From CAYZEZ01 sp964477295 (GTDB lineage: Bacteria > Bacteroidota > Bacteroidia > Bacteroidales > SM23-62): 7,535 nucleotides of DNA. Shown here one piece after another: positions 1-6,501 of the stretch. The notes under the pieces are model-generated. The model made no database searches and was not told the origin of the DNA. It worked only from the letters and a program-made list of their open reading frames with translations. Within the stretch, counting starts at the first letter, position 1. Each line of letters opens with the position of its first letter. Location: positions 1-7,535 of the forward strand of contig CAYZEZ010000238.1 in the NCBI GenBank assembly GCA_964477295.1. The letters are read 5' to 3'. The position numbers were made by a program, and so were the translations under genes.

Positions 1-492
1 GTTGTTATCTCCCTGGGATTCCAGTTAATGACTCCAAAAGAATTACCAAGAAGCATCGATTATAACCTGGGAATAATAATTGTCCTTTCACTTGCATTAG
101 GAACAGCTATGATAAAATCCGGTGCGGCTGACATGATTGCCCTGGGTATTATTTCGGTCTTTATGCCCCTGGGAAAAATTGGATTGCTTGTAGGAATATT
201 CATAATTACAAGCATATTGGCTGCCTATATCACCAGTAAAGCAGCCGCTGCCATCATTTTTCCAATCAGCCTGACAACTGCGGTCAATCTTGACCTGAAT
301 CCGATCCCGTTTGTACTGATAGTAGCGTATGCTGCAGCTGCAAATTTTATGACCCCGATTGGATTTCAAACCAACCTCATGGTATATGGCCCGGGGGGTT
401 ATTCATTCCGGGATTTTTTCAGAGTGGGGGCACCCCTGACCATAATTTATATGGTGGTGACTGTCATTATCCTGTCTGTAATTTATCTGTAA
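1..492 (+). CDS. SLC13-family anion permease (likely sulfate), 3' part only
   Basis: Only the C-terminal 163 residues are visible; the frame is open from base 1, so the gene begins upstream of the window and the ATG at 28 is internal. The protein is an inner-membrane carrier of the SLC13/DASS type. Seen in sequence: long hydrophobic helices, the conserved Gly/Ala-rich stretch around the segment beginning ALGTAMIKSGAA, a first hairpin motif TSKAAAAIIFP, and the second motif NFMTPIGFQTNLMVYGPGGY, which is the diagnostic ion/substrate-binding end of this family. The protein ends after a last transmembrane helix. One base separates its stop codon from cysQ, so the two are almost certainly co-transcribed; with cysQ next door sulfate is the best substrate guess, but dicarboxylate or another anion cannot be excluded. 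Odd point: the first hairpin has Ser-Lys where Asn is usual in relatives I know. Family confident, substrate inferred. Confidence 0.88.
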   Translation, partial: VVISLGFQLMTPKELPRSIDYNLGIIIVLSLALGTAMIKSGAADMIALGIISVFMPLGKIGLLVGIFIITSILAAYITSKAAAAIIFPISLTTAVNLDLNPIPFVLIVAYAAAANFMTPIGFQTNLMVYGPGGYSFRDFFRVGAPLTIIYMVVTVIILSVIYL

Positions 493-493
493 G

Positions 494-1321
494 ATGAGTG
501 ATGCCAATGAAGACAGAAAGAATCTGGAATTAGCGATATATGCCGCAGTTAGAGCAGGAGCAAGGATATTGGAAGTCTACGGTCGTTCCGAGGTGCACAC
601 TGAATACAAGGCGGATAACAGCCCGCTGACCGAGGCCGATACGGCTTCTCATCAAATCCTGACAGATATCCTGTCTTCCAGTCATTTACCCATCCTGAGT
701 GAAGAGGGGGAAAATCAGGAGGATATTGAAAGGCTTTCATGGGAGCGTTTCTGGATGATTGATCCACTTGACGGAACCAAGGAATTTTTAAAGAAAAATG
801 GTGAGTTCACAGTAAATGTGGCTTTGATCTCAGATAAATATCCGGTTATCGGTGTGGTTTATGTCCCGGTATCTGATGATCTCTATTTTGCTTCAAATAT
901 TTTTGGTTCTTACAAAGTTCAGATGACAGCTATTGATAAAAGTGATTTGCCTGATCTTAATCAAATGATAAGCCTGGCTAAAAAGTTGCCATTGGCAAAG
1001 ACCAGAAAATTTACTGTTGTCGCAAGCCGATCACATCGGAACCCGAATACTGAACTGTTTATCAGTCAATTAGAAAAAGAACACCGTCCCGCTACCGTTG
1101 TATCAGTGGGAAGTGCATTAAAGATATGTATTGTCGCCGAGGGGAATGCCGATATCTATCCCCGTTTTGGTCCCACCATGGAATGGGACACTGCAGCTGG
1201 TCAGTGTGTGGCAATAAATGCAGGCTGCACAGTCACCAGGAATGATACAGGGGAAACGGTGTATTACAATAAAACAGATCTAATGAATCCCTGGTTCATT
1301 GTGACCCGGCCGAAGGAATAG
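494..1321 (+). CDS. cysQ: 3'(2'),5'-bisphosphate nucleotidase CysQ
   Basis: A cytoplasmic Mg2+-dependent phosphatase that hydrolyses 3'-phosphoadenosine 5'-phosphate (PAP) to AMP and phosphate, removing the inhibitory by-product of PAPS reduction or sulfotransfer. It belongs to the inositol monophosphatase/FBPase superfamily. At 275 aa it is slightly longer than typical CysQ (about 245-270). Seen: SPLTEAD (43-49), SEEGE (69-73, metal-binding Glu), the superfamily signature DPLDGTKEF (90-98, metal ligands Asp90 and Asp93), GSALKICIVAEGNADIYPR (206-224), and EWDTAAGQ (230-237, with Asp232 the usual third metal-site residue). All catalytic residues look intact. The start at 494 lies one base after the permease stop, arguing for translational coupling. 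The 3' end overlaps the convergent lipoprotein gene by 26 bases. The SLC13-cysQ pair points to sulfate assimilation; adjacent cysD/cysN/cysC would be expected upstream but are outside the window. Confidence 0.95.
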   Translation: MSDANEDRKNLELAIYAAVRAGARILEVYGRSEVHTEYKADNSPLTEADTASHQILTDILSSSHLPILSEEGENQEDIERLSWERFWMIDPLDGTKEFLKKNGEFTVNVALISDKYPVIGVVYVPVSDDLYFASNIFGSYKVQMTAIDKSDLPDLNQMISLAKKLPLAKTRKFTVVASRSHRNPNTELFISQLEKEHRPATVVSVGSALKICIVAEGNADIYPRFGPTMEWDTAAGQCVAINAGCTVTRNDTGETVYYNKTDLMNPWFIVTRPKE

Positions 1322-2366
1322 TGTCCCATCTTAACCTGGCCATTCTGATGCCATATCCATCAGGTCCCCTAATATTGGTTATATACTGGTTACCCACGCT
1401 ATCTGTAATAATCTCAGGGGCTATTGTGTTTAATACGCAAACCAGGTTCTCCTCCGGATCAGGATTTCCGAAGTATGCCGGATCTGTGCTTTTGTATACA
1501 TAGGCTCCCGATTTGCCTTTACCATGGGTACGGAATAAATAATAAAACCCCTGCAATCCAATAACGAAAGGCGATTCCGGTTTCCAGCGATTGGGCAAAC
1601 TTACGCAACTGCTGTCATATTGGGCAATAGACCAGTCGGACCAGTTCATGAGATCGGGGGAAGTCCTGACATAGATACCTGCCTTGTGCCTGTCGGCATC
1701 ATGGTGACCAGCGTAATATGCATACCAGGTATCATTAAACTTAACAATACATGGATCCCTGGCTGCTCCCGGTCCGACAAATATCCTGCTGTAGCCTTTC
1801 TCATCCATGTGCCTGATCCATTCTTTTCCATCGCTGCTGTACATTAAGGAGATCTGGTTTTCGATAAGATTGTAATCAGTGGTTGGATTACCTTCGGGAT
1901 CAGCGCCGGTACTATATCCTCCGTAGAACATATAATACATGTCATCTGTTTTAACGATGTAAGGCGATTGAATAAATTCCTGGCCATACCATTCAACCAG
2001 GCTTTCACCGGCTTCTTTACTTGCCCTGATAATCTCCCCTGTAAAGATCCAGGGAGATTGTGTGAGGCTGTCAGCAGTCCAGTGTGCCAGTATACGTCCA
2101 ATAAGGGTCGCTCTCACACAGGCCCAGAGATGCCATTTTCCATCGTCGGTCATGAAAATATGATGATCATTGGTTTCATTCATCCTGGTAACGGTATCCG
2201 GATCGGGTTGGAGTCCAAGTTCGCTAAGGTCCGGCTCAGGTGCAATGATCCACCAGTCACTGTCGATAACCGGCTTCTGTAAAACCTTATCCTGAGGTCC
2301 TTTACATGAGCAGGTAGTGATAATTAATAGAAAACCAATTTTGGCTGTAATTCGGAATATATCCAT
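1296..2366 (-). CDS. Lipoprotein with GH43-like five-bladed beta-propeller (putative glycosidase)
   Basis: 356 aa. The N-terminus has a short hydrophobic segment (about 10-18) followed by Cys19 and Cys21 (TTCSC), consistent with a lax Bacteroidetes lipoprotein signal; either Cys could be the acylated one. The rest repeats the blade pattern of GH43/GH32-type propellers: GKWHLWACV (76-84), SPYIVKTDDMYYMFYGG (134-150), ARDPCIVKFNDTWYAYYAG (202-220), ESPFVIGLQGFYYLFRTHG (264-282), APEIITDSVGNQYITNI (316-332). Candidate acidic residues are an Asp in blade 1 (NDHHIF, Asp67), Asp204 in the RDP motif and Glu264 in the ESP motif, the layout of base, modulator and acid in GH43-like enzymes. Substrate unknown; a carbohydrate-binding propeller without activity is possible. 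It follows the asparaginase gene after 42 bases with no terminator seen, so co-transcription is plausible. The ATG is preceded only by an A/T-rich leader. Confidence 0.72.
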   Translation of the reverse strand: MDIFRITAKIGFLLIITTCSCKGPQDKVLQKPVIDSDWWIIAPEPDLSELGLQPDPDTVTRMNETNDHHIFMTDDGKWHLWACVRATLIGRILAHWTADSLTQSPWIFTGEIIRASKEAGESLVEWYGQEFIQSPYIVKTDDMYYMFYGGYSTGADPEGNPTTDYNLIENQISLMYSSDGKEWIRHMDEKGYSRIFVGPGAARDPCIVKFNDTWYAYYAGHHDADRHKAGIYVRTSPDLMNWSDWSIAQYDSSCVSLPNRWKPESPFVIGLQGFYYLFRTHGKGKSGAYVYKSTDPAYFGNPDPEENLVCVLNTIAPEIITDSVGNQYITNIRGPDGYGIRMARLRWDTIPSAGSQ

Positions 2367-2373
2367 TTTATTT

Positions 2374-2392
2374 AATCGTGAATCGTGAATCG
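2374..2392. repeat. Short 7-bp tandem repeat (AATCGTG, 2.7 copies)
   Basis: The 42-base gap between the asparaginase stop and the lipoprotein start contains AATCGTG twice and then AATCG, in perfect tandem. It sits 8 bases upstream of the lipoprotein start codon, in the position where a leader and ribosome entry site would be. Too short to name as a known element. Probably slippage-prone intergenic sequence; any effect on translation is speculative. Confidence 0.6.
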
Positions 2393-2408
2393 AACAAAGA
2401 ACCAGGAA

Positions 2409-3380
2409 CTATTCCCTGAACATCTTTATCCCCTTTTCACCCGAGGAATTTGCATAGGCCCTGAACATACCGGATGTGTTAAACTCTATCACAATATTTC
2501 CCTGGTTATCGATAGCTATGATCCCACCCATTCCTCCCACACTTTTTAATTTTTCCTGGATAACCTTGCTGGCTGCTTCCTGCAGTGACAGATCAGCATA
2601 TTGCATTAACGCTGAGATGTCGTGGGCCACAGTATACCTGATAAAGAATTCCCCGTGCCCGGTAGCGGAAACAGCACAGCTATTATTGTTCGCATAGGTT
2701 CCGGCACCAATGATCGGAGAGTCACCCACCCGTCCATATTTTTTATTGGTCATTCCCCCGGTGGAAGTACCTGCAGCCAGGTTACCTTCCTGGTCGAACG
2801 CAACACATCCTACCGTACCATATTTTTCGGCTTTGGATGTTTTACGGATCCTTTCAAGAGATTTCCATCTCTGTTCGGTGTAAAAATAGCTACTGTCGAC
2901 TATCTCGAGTCCGTGTTCGGCAGCAAACCTTGATGCGCCATTTCCTATCAGCATAACGTGTTCTGATTCCTCCATTACTTTCCTGGCAGCCCGGATCGGA
3001 TTTTTTATATCTCCAACGGCAGCTACAGCCCCTGAGTTTAACGTTTTCCCTTCCATAATTGAGGCATCCAGTTCATTCCTCCCTTCATTTGTAAATACAG
3101 CTCCCTTACCGGCGTTGAACAGAGGTGAGTTCTCAAGGATGATGATAACCTGCTCTACTGCATCGAGACTGGTACCTCCCCGTTCCAGGATGAAGATCCC
3201 TGTATCCAGTGCATGTTCAAGCGCTTCAGCATACACTTTTTGTCTTTCTTCAGAATAATTTTCAGGATTGACATTACCAGCCCCTCCATGGATTACAATC
3301 GCAAATTTTTGCTGCGATTGTACAGACAGGCAGAGGAGGACCGGTAAAAGAAGGGCAATCAGCGCTAATAATCGTTTCAC
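2409..3380 (-). CDS. Exported isoaspartyl peptidase / L-asparaginase (Ntn hydrolase)
   Basis: 323 aa, plant-type (type III) asparaginase family: it is made as a precursor that self-cleaves before a Thr, giving alpha and beta subunits, and hydrolyses isoaspartyl dipeptides and L-asparagine. Seen: signal peptide 1 to about 22 (Lys-Arg, Leu-rich core, cleavage near QSQ) so the enzyme is periplasmic or secreted; HGGAG (31-35); nucleophile Thr189 in KYGTVG; GTSTGG (204-209, Thr207); RVGDSP (217-222, Arg217 and Asp220); ATGHGE (239-244, Thr240). The spacing of these residues matches E. coli IaaA (Thr179, Thr197, Arg207, Asp210, Thr230) with a constant offset of ten, so the enzyme should be active and self-processing. 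The start codon is GTG: an in-frame TGA lies two codons upstream, and no other start would keep the signal peptide. It is likely first gene of a two-gene unit with the propeller lipoprotein. Confidence 0.93.
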   Translation of the reverse strand: MKRLLALIALLLPVLLCLSVQSQQKFAIVIHGGAGNVNPENYSEERQKVYAEALEHALDTGIFILERGGTSLDAVEQVIIILENSPLFNAGKGAVFTNEGRNELDASIMEGKTLNSGAVAAVGDIKNPIRAARKVMEESEHVMLIGNGASRFAAEHGLEIVDSSYFYTEQRWKSLERIRKTSKAEKYGTVGCVAFDQEGNLAAGTSTGGMTNKKYGRVGDSPIIGAGTYANNNSCAVSATGHGEFFIRYTVAHDISALMQYADLSLQEAASKVIQEKLKSVGGMGGIIAIDNQGNIVIEFNTSGMFRAYANSSGEKGIKMFRE

Positions 3381-3421
3381 TTTTCAGGATTAAAATTAAA
3401 CCTTAAAGATATAATATTAGC

Positions 3422-3464
3422 AAAAAAAAACCGCAGAGTCCGTGAGTAAACGGTTTCTGCGGTT
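3422..3464 (-). terminator. Intrinsic terminator of the sigma/anti-sigma/solenoid unit
   Basis: Read on the minus strand, 18 bases after the solenoid gene's stop codon comes AACCGCAGA (3464-3456), an inner stem CCGT/ACGG (3453-3450 with 3443-3440) around a 6-base loop, then the matching TCTGCGGTT (3437-3429) running straight into a T-tract (9 A residues on the plus strand at 3422-3430). The outer 9-bp stem is perfect, with small internal loops between the two stems. This is a textbook rho-independent terminator for minus-strand transcription. It separates the sigma unit from the asparaginase gene, which therefore needs its own promoter within about 45 bases. Confidence 0.9.
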
Positions 3465-3482
3465 CAAATGAATTATGATGGA

Positions 3483-4556
3483 TCAGTCGTCAAGCTGAAC
3501 ACTTCCATAACTGGTACTGATTTTTACAAAAGATTTTGTATTGGGATCGTTTCCAACAATACCGCTTACAGACATACTGTTATTTTCAGTTATTCTGCTC
3601 ACCCTGCCTGTCTCATGATAACTTATCTTTGCATAGTGGGCTTCCCCGTCCAGTTTATAGGATGCATCTTCATCGATGCCTATTTTAAAGCTGCCATACT
3701 TATTATCAATTTTAACAGATTCGAACCCTGCAGGTATATAATCCACTTTGAAGTCTGAATACTTGGTCTCACAGCTAAGTTCATCCGAAATCTGTTCAAT
3801 CTTAACATTGGAGTATTTCATGGTGGTTACAAAATTATCCAGCTTACCTAATCTGTAGCCATCATAACTGGCTTCCGAAACGATTGAACTGGCCTCTTCT
3901 ACATTTATTTCGGAATAACCGCTTACCAGTACCAGGGCTTTGACTTTGCCGATGCTCAGATGTGCATATTTCATATTAACCTTCAACCAGTTGGCTTCTT
4001 CAATGGAGGAGGCTTCAGTATACTTGAGATTAACTTCTGACAGGGGCTTTTCATTACCGTGAAATATTTTGTTTGCTTGCAGGTTACCATATTTAACATT
4101 TACAACTGCATGTCCCGTAACCTCACTGATAAATACATTTCCGTATTTATTGGAGATATCAATATTAATATTTGCAGGCATCTGAATAGTATAGTCGACA
4201 GATATTTCTGTGTTGTTATTTCGCAGATCGCTAAATTTATCATCAAAATTGGTTACAGCCTTGATCTCATTACCACTTTCACTGAAAGCTACATCAATGT
4301 AGCTCAGGATCTTGTCAGCTTTTTCACTGTTAGAATGCTTAACCTTTACAATCACGTCGATTTTCACCTGGTTCTGATCCCAGTCCTTGATATCGATGTT
4401 CCCATACTTGTTCTCAATCACCAGCTTTGTGTTATTGTCGGCACTGTACGATTCATGGAATTCTTTTGTAACCTCGTCCTGTGCCCAGGCTATGGGCATT
4501 AATAAAAGTGATAAAAAGGGAATAAGTGAAATGATTTTAAATTTCTGTGTTTTCAT
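3483..4556 (-). CDS. Exported DUF4097-like beta-solenoid repeat protein
   Basis: 357 aa with a signal peptide (hydrophobic core about 8-23, cleavage near AWAQ). No enzyme motif is visible. The mature part is made of short beta strands punctuated by an aromatic motif: KYGN (50), KYGN (137), KYGN (155), KYTE (178), KYAH (196), GYSE (213), KYSN (247), KYSD (265), KYGS (286), HYAK (308), SYGS (349), mostly 17-22 residues apart, as expected for coils of a beta-helix. EASS also recurs (181, 221). This matches the DUF4097/putative-adhesin type of Bacteroidetes envelope proteins. Its start lies inside the end of the anti-sigma gene (20-base overlap), implying translational coupling, and a terminator follows. 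Role unknown: it may be the ligand sensor, a target, or a surface protein of the sigma system. The residues are polar and charged, not obviously catalytic. Confidence 0.82.
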   Translation of the reverse strand: MKTQKFKIISLIPFLSLLLMPIAWAQDEVTKEFHESYSADNNTKLVIENKYGNIDIKDWDQNQVKIDVIVKVKHSNSEKADKILSYIDVAFSESGNEIKAVTNFDDKFSDLRNNNTEISVDYTIQMPANINIDISNKYGNVFISEVTGHAVVNVKYGNLQANKIFHGNEKPLSEVNLKYTEASSIEEANWLKVNMKYAHLSIGKVKALVLVSGYSEINVEEASSIVSEASYDGYRLGKLDNFVTTMKYSNVKIEQISDELSCETKYSDFKVDYIPAGFESVKIDNKYGSFKIGIDEDASYKLDGEAHYAKISYHETGRVSRITENNSMSVSGIVGNDPNTKSFVKISTSYGSVQLDD

Positions 4557-5091
4557 GACTCTTAAGATTTGATTGAAGTTTATTTATTTCTTCCAGTTGC
4601 GCCAGGATATTATTTAGGATCTCGATTTTCAACTGGTAATGCCTTATCATGGCATTGACCACCATCTCATTATCCGGATCTGTATTGAAATCTTTAACCA
4701 GTTGATTGTAAAGTTGATCCATTTCATCCAGCTCATCCAGGATAAGCTTTTTCTGAGCAGGATCTTCAAATTGTAATTCCTCGATTTCTGTATATTTTGC
4801 TTTAATGGTATTCGTATAATAGTCTTCAGCATCCCTGAATTCCTTCGACAATGTTCCAAACGTATAGGATTCATTGATGCTGTCCGTTCTCAGCATTTCA
4901 TAAATCAGAATACTCGAAACTGATACGCCTATAACGATAGCGGCCACCTTCAGGTAGTAGGAAATTCCGGGTTTTTGCAACGCAACCGGTGGTCCCAGTT
5001 TTTCCATGAACCTCTCGAAATGCCCTTCAGAAGGTTCGGCAACATTGAATGTTTTATGTTGCTGGGAAACTTTATTTCTAAGATGATCCAT
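4537..5091 (-). CDS. Single-pass membrane protein, putative anti-sigma factor
   Basis: 184 aa. Seen: an N-terminal cytoplasmic segment of about 44 residues containing EGHFERFMEKL (22-32), a short motif typical of the cytosolic end of Bacteroidetes anti-sigma-like proteins; one transmembrane helix at about 46-65; and a C-terminal part, presumably periplasmic, rich in Glu/Leu/Ile/Lys with heptad-like spacing (about 80-178), likely helical or coiled coil. There is no HxxxCxxC zinc anti-sigma motif. It lies 17 bases after the sigma gene and overlaps the solenoid gene by 20 bases, so all three are probably one transcript. By position and topology it should hold the sigma factor at the membrane and receive a periplasmic signal through the helical domain; this is inference, as the sequence itself is not diagnostic. 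Confidence 0.7.
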   Translation of the reverse strand: MDHLRNKVSQQHKTFNVAEPSEGHFERFMEKLGPPVALQKPGISYYLKVAAIVIGVSVSSILIYEMLRTDSINESYTFGTLSKEFRDAEDYYTNTIKAKYTEIEELQFEDPAQKKLILDELDEMDQLYNQLVKDFNTDPDNEMVVNAMIRHYQLKIEILNNILAQLEEINKLQSNLKSHENTEI

Positions 5092-5108
5092 AGCGATTAT
5101 GTACCTTT

Positions 5109-5657
5109 TTATTTCAATAACCTTAATAATTTCTGTTTTGCCCTGAAAAACTGTGACCTTGAAGTGGAACTGCTGATATTTAATATTTCCGCAATCTCTT
5201 CGTGATCATATCCCTCCAGTAAATGAAGTGAAAGGATTACCCTGTATCCATCCGGCAGTTTTTGAATTGCTTCCCGGATAAGGTCCATCTGCTGTGTAAG
5301 TAATTCCTCATCCAGGGCCTCCTCCTGTAATTCATACTGGGTGTGATCTTCACTCAATTCTTCAAAGAGCAATCTCCGTTTTTTTACTACATCCAGGGAA
5401 TTGTTGATGACGATTCTTTTTAACCATGCACCAAAACTCACTCTACCCTGATAGGTTTCAATTTTCCTGAATGCAGATAAAAACGATTCCTGCATGATGT
5501 CTTCAGCTTCCTGCGGATCCTTCACAATTCTCAAACTTGTATTATACATTGATTTATAATACAGTTTGTAGATCTCAAATTGGGCTTTACGGTCGCCCTT
5601 CCTGCATTTGTTAATCAACTTCTGATGTATATTGGGATACGCAGGATCGCTTAACAT
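5109..5657 (-). CDS. ECF-type RNA polymerase sigma factor
   Basis: 182 aa, the usual size for an ECF sigma factor. Region 2: residues about 23-95, with the core-binding and -10 reading part DIMQESFLSAFRKIETYQG (53-71) and FGAWLKRIVINNSLDVVKK (75-93). An acidic linker (99-122) follows, then region 4 at about 124-182 with LPDGYRVILSLHLLEGY (134-150) and the helix-turn-helix DHEEIAEILNISSSTSRSQF (151-170). No additional domain. It directs core polymerase to a dedicated set of promoters and is presumably restrained by the membrane protein encoded 17 bases downstream. The ATG at 5657 is preceded by GGA six bases upstream. The 77-base gap back to the Crp/Fnr gene is A/T-rich and could hold its own, possibly autoregulated, promoter; I cannot identify the boxes with confidence. 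Confidence 0.94.
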   Translation of the reverse strand: MLSDPAYPNIHQKLINKCRKGDRKAQFEIYKLYYKSMYNTSLRIVKDPQEAEDIMQESFLSAFRKIETYQGRVSFGAWLKRIVINNSLDVVKKRRLLFEELSEDHTQYELQEEALDEELLTQQMDLIREAIQKLPDGYRVILSLHLLEGYDHEEIAEILNISSSTSRSQFFRAKQKLLRLLK

Positions 5658-5734
5658 CTTATTCCGTTATAATAGACGATGAATTTTTGGAAGTGCTGCA
5701 ATTTAAGAATTTTTTAAGGTAAATACTTTTCAAC

Positions 5735-6403
5735 CTACTTAAGCAGGGCAGATAAACCATCCCTGTCAAGAATCTGTATATTGCTGCCTTTCGAACGTAT
5801 CAGACCTTCACGGTCCATTTCCTTTATTGCCCTGCTGACCGATGGACGGGCCACTCCAAATAATTCCGCAAGATCAGACTGGGTAACAGGTAAATGGATA
5901 TCAGAGGACCCGGTTTTCTGCATCTCCTTAAGGATGTAATGTGCAATTTTGCCTTTAATTGATTGAAAAGACAGGAATTTTATTTTAGTGGATAAAAACT
6001 GGGCCCGGTTGGAGATGTTGTCAAGAAAATTACGGAGGACCAATTCATTCTGTTGAAGTAACCTGATCAGTGACTGCCTCGGGATAGACAAGATTACAAC
6101 ATCATTATTGGCGACAATGTTCACCGGATACTTGTTATTGCTTCCAAAAAGGAAGGCGGGAGCCAGAGGCCGCGGGCTTTCAATATCCTCAATCTTAATT
6201 GTTTTACCTGAAAAATCAACCATTTCCCCCTTAACCGCACCTTCAAGAACAAATAATAGGCTGATTACTTCATCATCTGCACAGGCGATAATATCATTTT
6301 TTCTGTATTTTTTAACCTGATGGGGTATTGATGCCAGCAGCAATTCCAGTTTGCCGGAACTGAGCCCTTTGAAAATTGGAGTTTTTAATAATTGATCAAC
6401 CAT
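5735..6403 (-). CDS. Crp/Fnr-family transcriptional regulator (HcpR-like candidate)
   Basis: 222 aa. N-terminal cyclic-nucleotide-binding-like beta barrel (about 8-125), dimer helix (about 115-150), C-terminal winged helix (about 150-215) with HTH TQSDLAELFGVARPSVSRAI (174-193). The phosphate-binding cassette of cAMP receptors (GE...R.A/S) is absent; the equivalent stretch reads PRPLAPAFLFGSNNKYPVNI (77-96). Only one Cys (41) exists, so this is not an FNR-type Fe-S sensor. These traits, and divergence from a ferredoxin-type gene, fit the HcpR group that controls hybrid-cluster-protein genes in anaerobes, in which a haem/NO signal has been described; ligand here is inference. Start chosen at ATG 6403 because AGGA lies six bases upstream and it begins MVDQLLKTPIF like relatives; the longer version from 6451 would use TTG and add 16 residues encoded by a hairpin repeat. 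Confidence 0.88.
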   Translation of the reverse strand: MVDQLLKTPIFKGLSSGKLELLLASIPHQVKKYRKNDIIACADDEVISLLFVLEGAVKGEMVDFSGKTIKIEDIESPRPLAPAFLFGSNNKYPVNIVANNDVVILSIPRQSLIRLLQQNELVLRNFLDNISNRAQFLSTKIKFLSFQSIKGKIAHYILKEMQKTGSSDIHLPVTQSDLAELFGVARPSVSRAIKEMDREGLIRSKGSNIQILDRDGLSALLK

Positions 6404-6407
6404 AATA

Positions 6408-6424
6408 AATCCTGCGATCGCATT
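6408..6424. repeat. Dispersed 17-bp repeat, copy A
   Basis: AATCCTGCGATCGCATT in the leader of the regulator gene. It differs by one base from 7445-7461 on the same strand. It contains the perfect 10-bp palindrome TGCGATCGCA (6413-6422), and on the minus strand it supplies the AGGA Shine-Dalgarno sequence of the regulator. Confidence 0.6.
6410..6413 (-). promoter_or_regulatory. Ribosome binding site that decides the regulator start
   Basis: On the minus strand AGGA is followed by six bases and ATG at 6403. It is among the better Shine-Dalgarno matches in the window and supports the shorter 222-aa reading over the TTG-initiated one at 6451. Confidence 0.65.
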
Positions 6425-6448
6425 CTCCGCCCCTGGTGCAGGGAGAAT
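6422..6448. repeat. Bulged hairpin in the regulator leader
   Basis: ATTCT (6422-6426) pairs with AGAAT (6444-6448) and CCCT (6431-6434) with AGGG (6440-6443) around the loop GGTGC, leaving a 4-base CCGC bulge on one side. No T-tract follows, so it is not an intrinsic terminator. It directly adjoins, and overlaps by three bases, the 17-bp repeat, and may be one piece of the same repetitive element. In the regulator transcript it would fold about 20 bases upstream of the start codon. Confidence 0.5.
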
Positions 6449-6485
6449 CAATATTTTTTTCCAAAATAAACAAAATCTATCCTAT

Positions 6486-6501
6486 TGTAACAAATGTTAC
6501 A
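6486..6501. promoter_or_regulatory. Palindromic operator for a Crp/Fnr-family dimer
   Basis: TGTAACA-AA-TGTTACA is a perfect inverted repeat with 7-bp arms and a 2-bp centre; seen as GTAAC-N4-GTTAC it has the half-site spacing of Crp/Fnr-family sites. It lies 82 bases from the regulator start and 54 bases from the ferredoxin start, in the shared 152-base divergent region, so it could control both. On the minus strand, TTTG at 6494-6491 and TATTTTGG at 6468-6461 (22 bases apart) loosely resemble the Bacteroidetes -33/-7 boxes, placing the site over the -33 box; on the plus strand TATTTTAT at 6504 is a weak -7 candidate. The palindrome is certain, the binding protein inferred. Confidence 0.78.

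Noticed and set aside
1968..2282. 104-aa plus-strand reading frame opposite the lipoprotein gene
   Set aside because: Shadow of the propeller gene; composition is not protein-like and there is no recognisable domain or start signal.
4059..4502. 147-aa plus-strand reading frame opposite the solenoid gene
   Set aside because: Antisense shadow of an A/T-rich repeat gene; hydrophobic-looking stretches come from reverse-reading beta-strand codons, and no start signal is seen.
5658..5734. A/T-rich dyad (TTAAG...TTAAG-like) after the regulator stop as a terminator
   Set aside because: The pairing is short and entirely A/T with no GC stem, so it would not act as a convincing intrinsic terminator; read-through into the sigma unit remains possible.
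6404..6451. N-terminal extension of the Crp/Fnr regulator starting at 6451
   Set aside because: It would start with TTG, has no good ribosome binding site, and its 16 residues come from the repeat/hairpin; ATG at 6403 with AGGA six bases upstream is better.
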